Shown in pieces: positions 61,076-64,000 of a stretch of 64,000 nt of DNA. The position numbers and the translations under genes were made by a program. The stretch covers positions 53,899,586-53,963,585 of the forward strand of contig CM067082.1 of the NCBI GenBank assembly GCA_034008185.1. Direction: 5' to 3'. The notes below the pieces were generated by a model, which was not told where the DNA came from, made no database searches, and worked only from the letters and a program-made list of their open reading frames with translations. Origin of the DNA: Gorsachius magnificus. Taxonomy: Eukaryota > Chordata > Aves > Pelecaniformes > Ardeidae. Positions within the stretch are counted from its first letter, which is position 1. Each line of letters opens with the position of its first letter.

Positions 61076-61080
61076 CCTGG
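61076..61080 (+). repeat. Target-site duplication, right copy (CCTGG)
   Basis: This matches the five bases at 60474-60478 exactly and directly follows the terminal CA of the LTR. Confidence 0.85.
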
Positions 61081-64000
61081 CCTAAGCAGTTCTGTTACCT
61101 TTGTCTCCTGCATGGAGATGTCCTTATTTTTCTTTCTTTTAAGATATTATCCTACATACAGTTTCAATTTCACATTCAAGCCTCCTTCTAGGTACATTTC
61201 ATCAGATCGGTCAAACAGATTTGCCTCTTAAACCAAATAGTAAAATATATTAAGACTTGGGCAATACAGTGCCATTTTATCTGTTATGTAAACTTGCTCA
61301 GATTGATTTCCCAAGTTAAAAAAATAGATGTTCGGAAATGGATAATAGCGAAGACTGAGAGTCACTGGGGCACAAGAGCAGCTGCAAAGATGCTCCAGCT
61401 GGGGACCTCATAGCAAGTGGTGTACCAGCAAGCTGCTGAAGTGAACTACGAGGCCCCTCCACGCAGCCCAAGCTGCTGGGAAAGGCAGCCCCACTGCAGC
61501 ACGGCAAAGTCTGGAGTGGGAAAGGACAAGGGCTGGGAAAGAGAGGAGACATGGAAGACAAGCAAAAGCAAGTCCATGGAAGATTTTAAAACTGGGAGGC
61601 TGTGTTGGCTTTGCACTGTTGATAAGCAGCAAGGGAAGCATTTGTGATACCGGCTGTTAAACACTTACCTGAAGTGCTCAGAAGGTTAGTTTCCCTACAT
61701 CTCTCTGGAAGAGGACAAAAGGCTTCTCCAGAGAAGAAGGGACCCCAGGTTAGGTACGCAAGTCTCTGGGCTGCCCCACAGGAGAGCCCGTTTCCCTCCC
61801 TTGATTGCCTTCAGTGCCCAGAGACACTAGCTTCCAAACTGGGGCACCCGGGTGAGATGCTCAAAGTTAGTACAGATGCATAATCTTCAAAACAACCACA
61901 CCTGTGAGAGGATATCAGAAGTCTCCTTTTTTGTTATCAAGTCAGAAAAATTAACCTTTGGGGAGTCCCTTTCTTCTGTTTTCAGTCTAATATTTACTGT
62001 GAGATTTCTCCATCAGAAAGCTCTAAAAGTCCAGATCTTCAATCTAGGTCTCTTATTTTAAACCACGCAAAATAACTTAGAAACACAAGTGTTTTATTAT
62101 ACCTCATAAAGATCATGTTGGTCACGTTGTAAAATCTCTTCTACTAGCCCCAGCCCTTTACCCTATTATATTTTAAATGAATGGTATGTGTGTGACCCTC
62201 AAAAGTAGTTGTGAACAACTCATTTCCAGTAGTGTTTACAGTATCTATACACATGCAGAAACAACTACTTCTCATACCGGCAATGCCCCTTTGTGTTTAA
62301 TTACACTTTCAAAATACATTTAAATATATTTGATAAGGCTTTGATGCAAACCTTATACAATAGGCTGTACTTGAACCTGCTATAATACTAACCACTTGGG
62401 CCATGGCAGCACTGTGACCTACAGGAACACAGTAACCAAAGCCCTGGGCTTTTCCATAAGAGATACTGTGGCTACTTCTGAGCTGGTAAAGACAGAGAGA
62501 TGAGGACTGCTGAGGGCCGTCCCAAAAGGCATGCCACCAGCAGCCAGCTTGCTCTGGATGCTGAGGTTTTGCGAGTGTGGGTCTACATCTTTTCCTGATG
62601 GTTTGACTTCAGACCACAGAGCAATTCTCAGCAAATTTAAGTTACTAACATGGGCTTAGCCAAAGAGAAATTCCCTGTCCTGAAAACCTCAACATCTAAA
62701 GAGCTGGGTCTCACAGACTACTGCAGGAAGGGAGTATCTTAAACAAAAAACTTAAACAGTGTCACAATATGGATACATCACATTGGCTCCATGTCTATCT
62801 TGTTTTGCATCTATTTACTTTAGTAGTCTCCAGTCCATAGCTCACAAGGTAACGTCCACTCCCAGATGACCTGGCATGGCTCAGACCAAAGACCCCATGC
62901 AGCTGCAACCCAAGTGGACCGGCAGCCAGAAGTATGATGCCACCACAGGCAGAGTCCTCCAGGGGACTGTAAAACCGATTCCATGGAAAAAATACATATT
63001 GAAAAATGCATCTCAGTTTCAAACAACTTAGCATGCAGAAATGTGAGCAAAGAACTCTAGAGGACACTGCATTTAGCTTGTGGATCGCTTCCTGTGTCCT
63101 TAAACAGATCCACCTCTGATGAAAAGGTAAGAAAGAAGACATTTTTCTCTTTCAGTTTTCTACAGAAACTCATTTCCCTTCACTATCCCTTTTTGTTGTA
63201 CACACTTAATTTTCTTTAAAACTGCAGGACAGTAAATTCAGCCTTCTCTTTGCTTCTATGCACGTTGCTACCAGGTTTTTTCAATGAGACCTTTTTTCTA
63301 TTTTTGGCTGAATTTCATGATGAAGGGTACATTTTTCTGAAACTTTGACAATAAGAACCATCTTGCTAAAAAAGGCCATTTCAAATTCCTGAGTGTTAAT
63401 TGATTTCTTTACTGAACATTTCAGGAGTTTCTTTCTCCTTTTTTTGTTTTTTACAAACATGAGAGCATTTTTCTTTCAGTCAAAGATAAGGAAATTGAGT
63501 TTGGTATCTTTTTTCTCTTACAGTTTGGAGGCTTTGCAAGGGAAGTAAATGAGAAACAATCCTGGTTTTACTCTGACTTTCAGCAATATGTCCTTTTCTC
63601 TGACTAATGGGAAATATGCTGGTTTGGGAAATAAGCGAGGCTAAGATTATGAGGAGGAAAATAGCATGAGGTTGTTCCCTTTAGCAGGAACCACCGGTGA
63701 CAGGAGAAAATGAGGAAAAACTAAATTCCTCTGCTTTCTTGTTTTGCTATCCCCCTCCCTGAACAGCTACAGAGCTGATGCTTCTTCATTCACAGCTCAT
63801 CTTCTGTGTTACATTTTGTCTGAGTTTGTACCATTATTAATTCCCCCTCTGGAGCCAGCATCGGGCTGACCTGCATGAAGAGCTTCTAGACAATTCCCCC
63901 TTGTCATGACACTGCATATATCTGATTGAAAGCTCACTGAGATCAATGAGACTCCTTCAAATAAAGTCAATAGACATTGTATCAGGCCCAAAAGGTTCCA
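61081..64000. other. Unique non-coding sequence to the window end
   Basis: About 2.9 kb. Overlapping frames on both strands at about 61316-61883 and 62795-63142 (up to 115 codons) have no recognisable domain. No mobile element or RNA gene is seen. Confidence 0.5.

Noticed and set aside
1..64000. CRISPR arrays, bacterial operons, rRNA or prophage genes
   Set aside because: There are no regularly spaced repeats, no dense coding and no ribosome-binding-site pattern; the retrotransposon content shows vertebrate nuclear DNA.

Overview
The window looks like a stretch of bird nuclear genome, either intergenic or deep intronic. The sequence is AT-rich. It contains several CR1 LINE retrotransposon copies with the typical 3' tail of repeated ATTCTATG-like octamers, and two long terminal repeats whose sequence I recognise as belonging to avian endogenous retrovirus families. 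I see no bacterial gene organisation, no CRISPR array, no operon and no convincing host protein-coding gene. All the long open frames that resemble known proteins are reverse-transcriptase remnants of CR1. I cannot name the species.

Layout. Positions 219-1420 hold a 5'-truncated CR1 on the minus strand, with most of its reverse-transcriptase palm preserved but broken by one frameshift. Positions 4612-5135 hold a second copy of the same subfamily on the plus strand, so the two form a large inverted repeat about 3.9 kb apart. Positions 5136-14049 are unique non-coding sequence with one GC-rich block (about 10290-10980), a perfect 63-bp tandem duplication (12993-13118) and one possible terminal exon (8548-8654). 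An old, decayed CR1 lies at about 14075-15904. Positions 15905-34282 are mostly unique sequence with several microsatellites. A full-size but decayed retroviral LTR lies at about 34283-35210.

Positions 37195-39672 are a nested pair: an old CR1 was split by a younger CR1 (37969-38993), and the old coding sense resumes almost exactly on the far side. Another CR1 lies at 41802-42769 and a 60-bp CR1 tail at 43672-43731. From there to 60478 I see only unique sequence with simple repeats and GC-rich patches. A clean solo LTR of ERVL type occupies 60479-61075, flanked by a perfect 5-bp target duplication (CCTGG). The rest, to 64000, is unannotated.

None of these pieces forms a working system: the CR1 copies are all 5'-truncated and lack a complete intact ORF2, and the LTRs have no internal viral genes between them. 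The main value of the window is as a record of layered retrotransposon insertions. The most checkable points are the nested CR1, the inverted CR1 pair, the solo LTR with its target duplication, and the exact 63-bp duplication. I found no evidence of an undescribed biological system.
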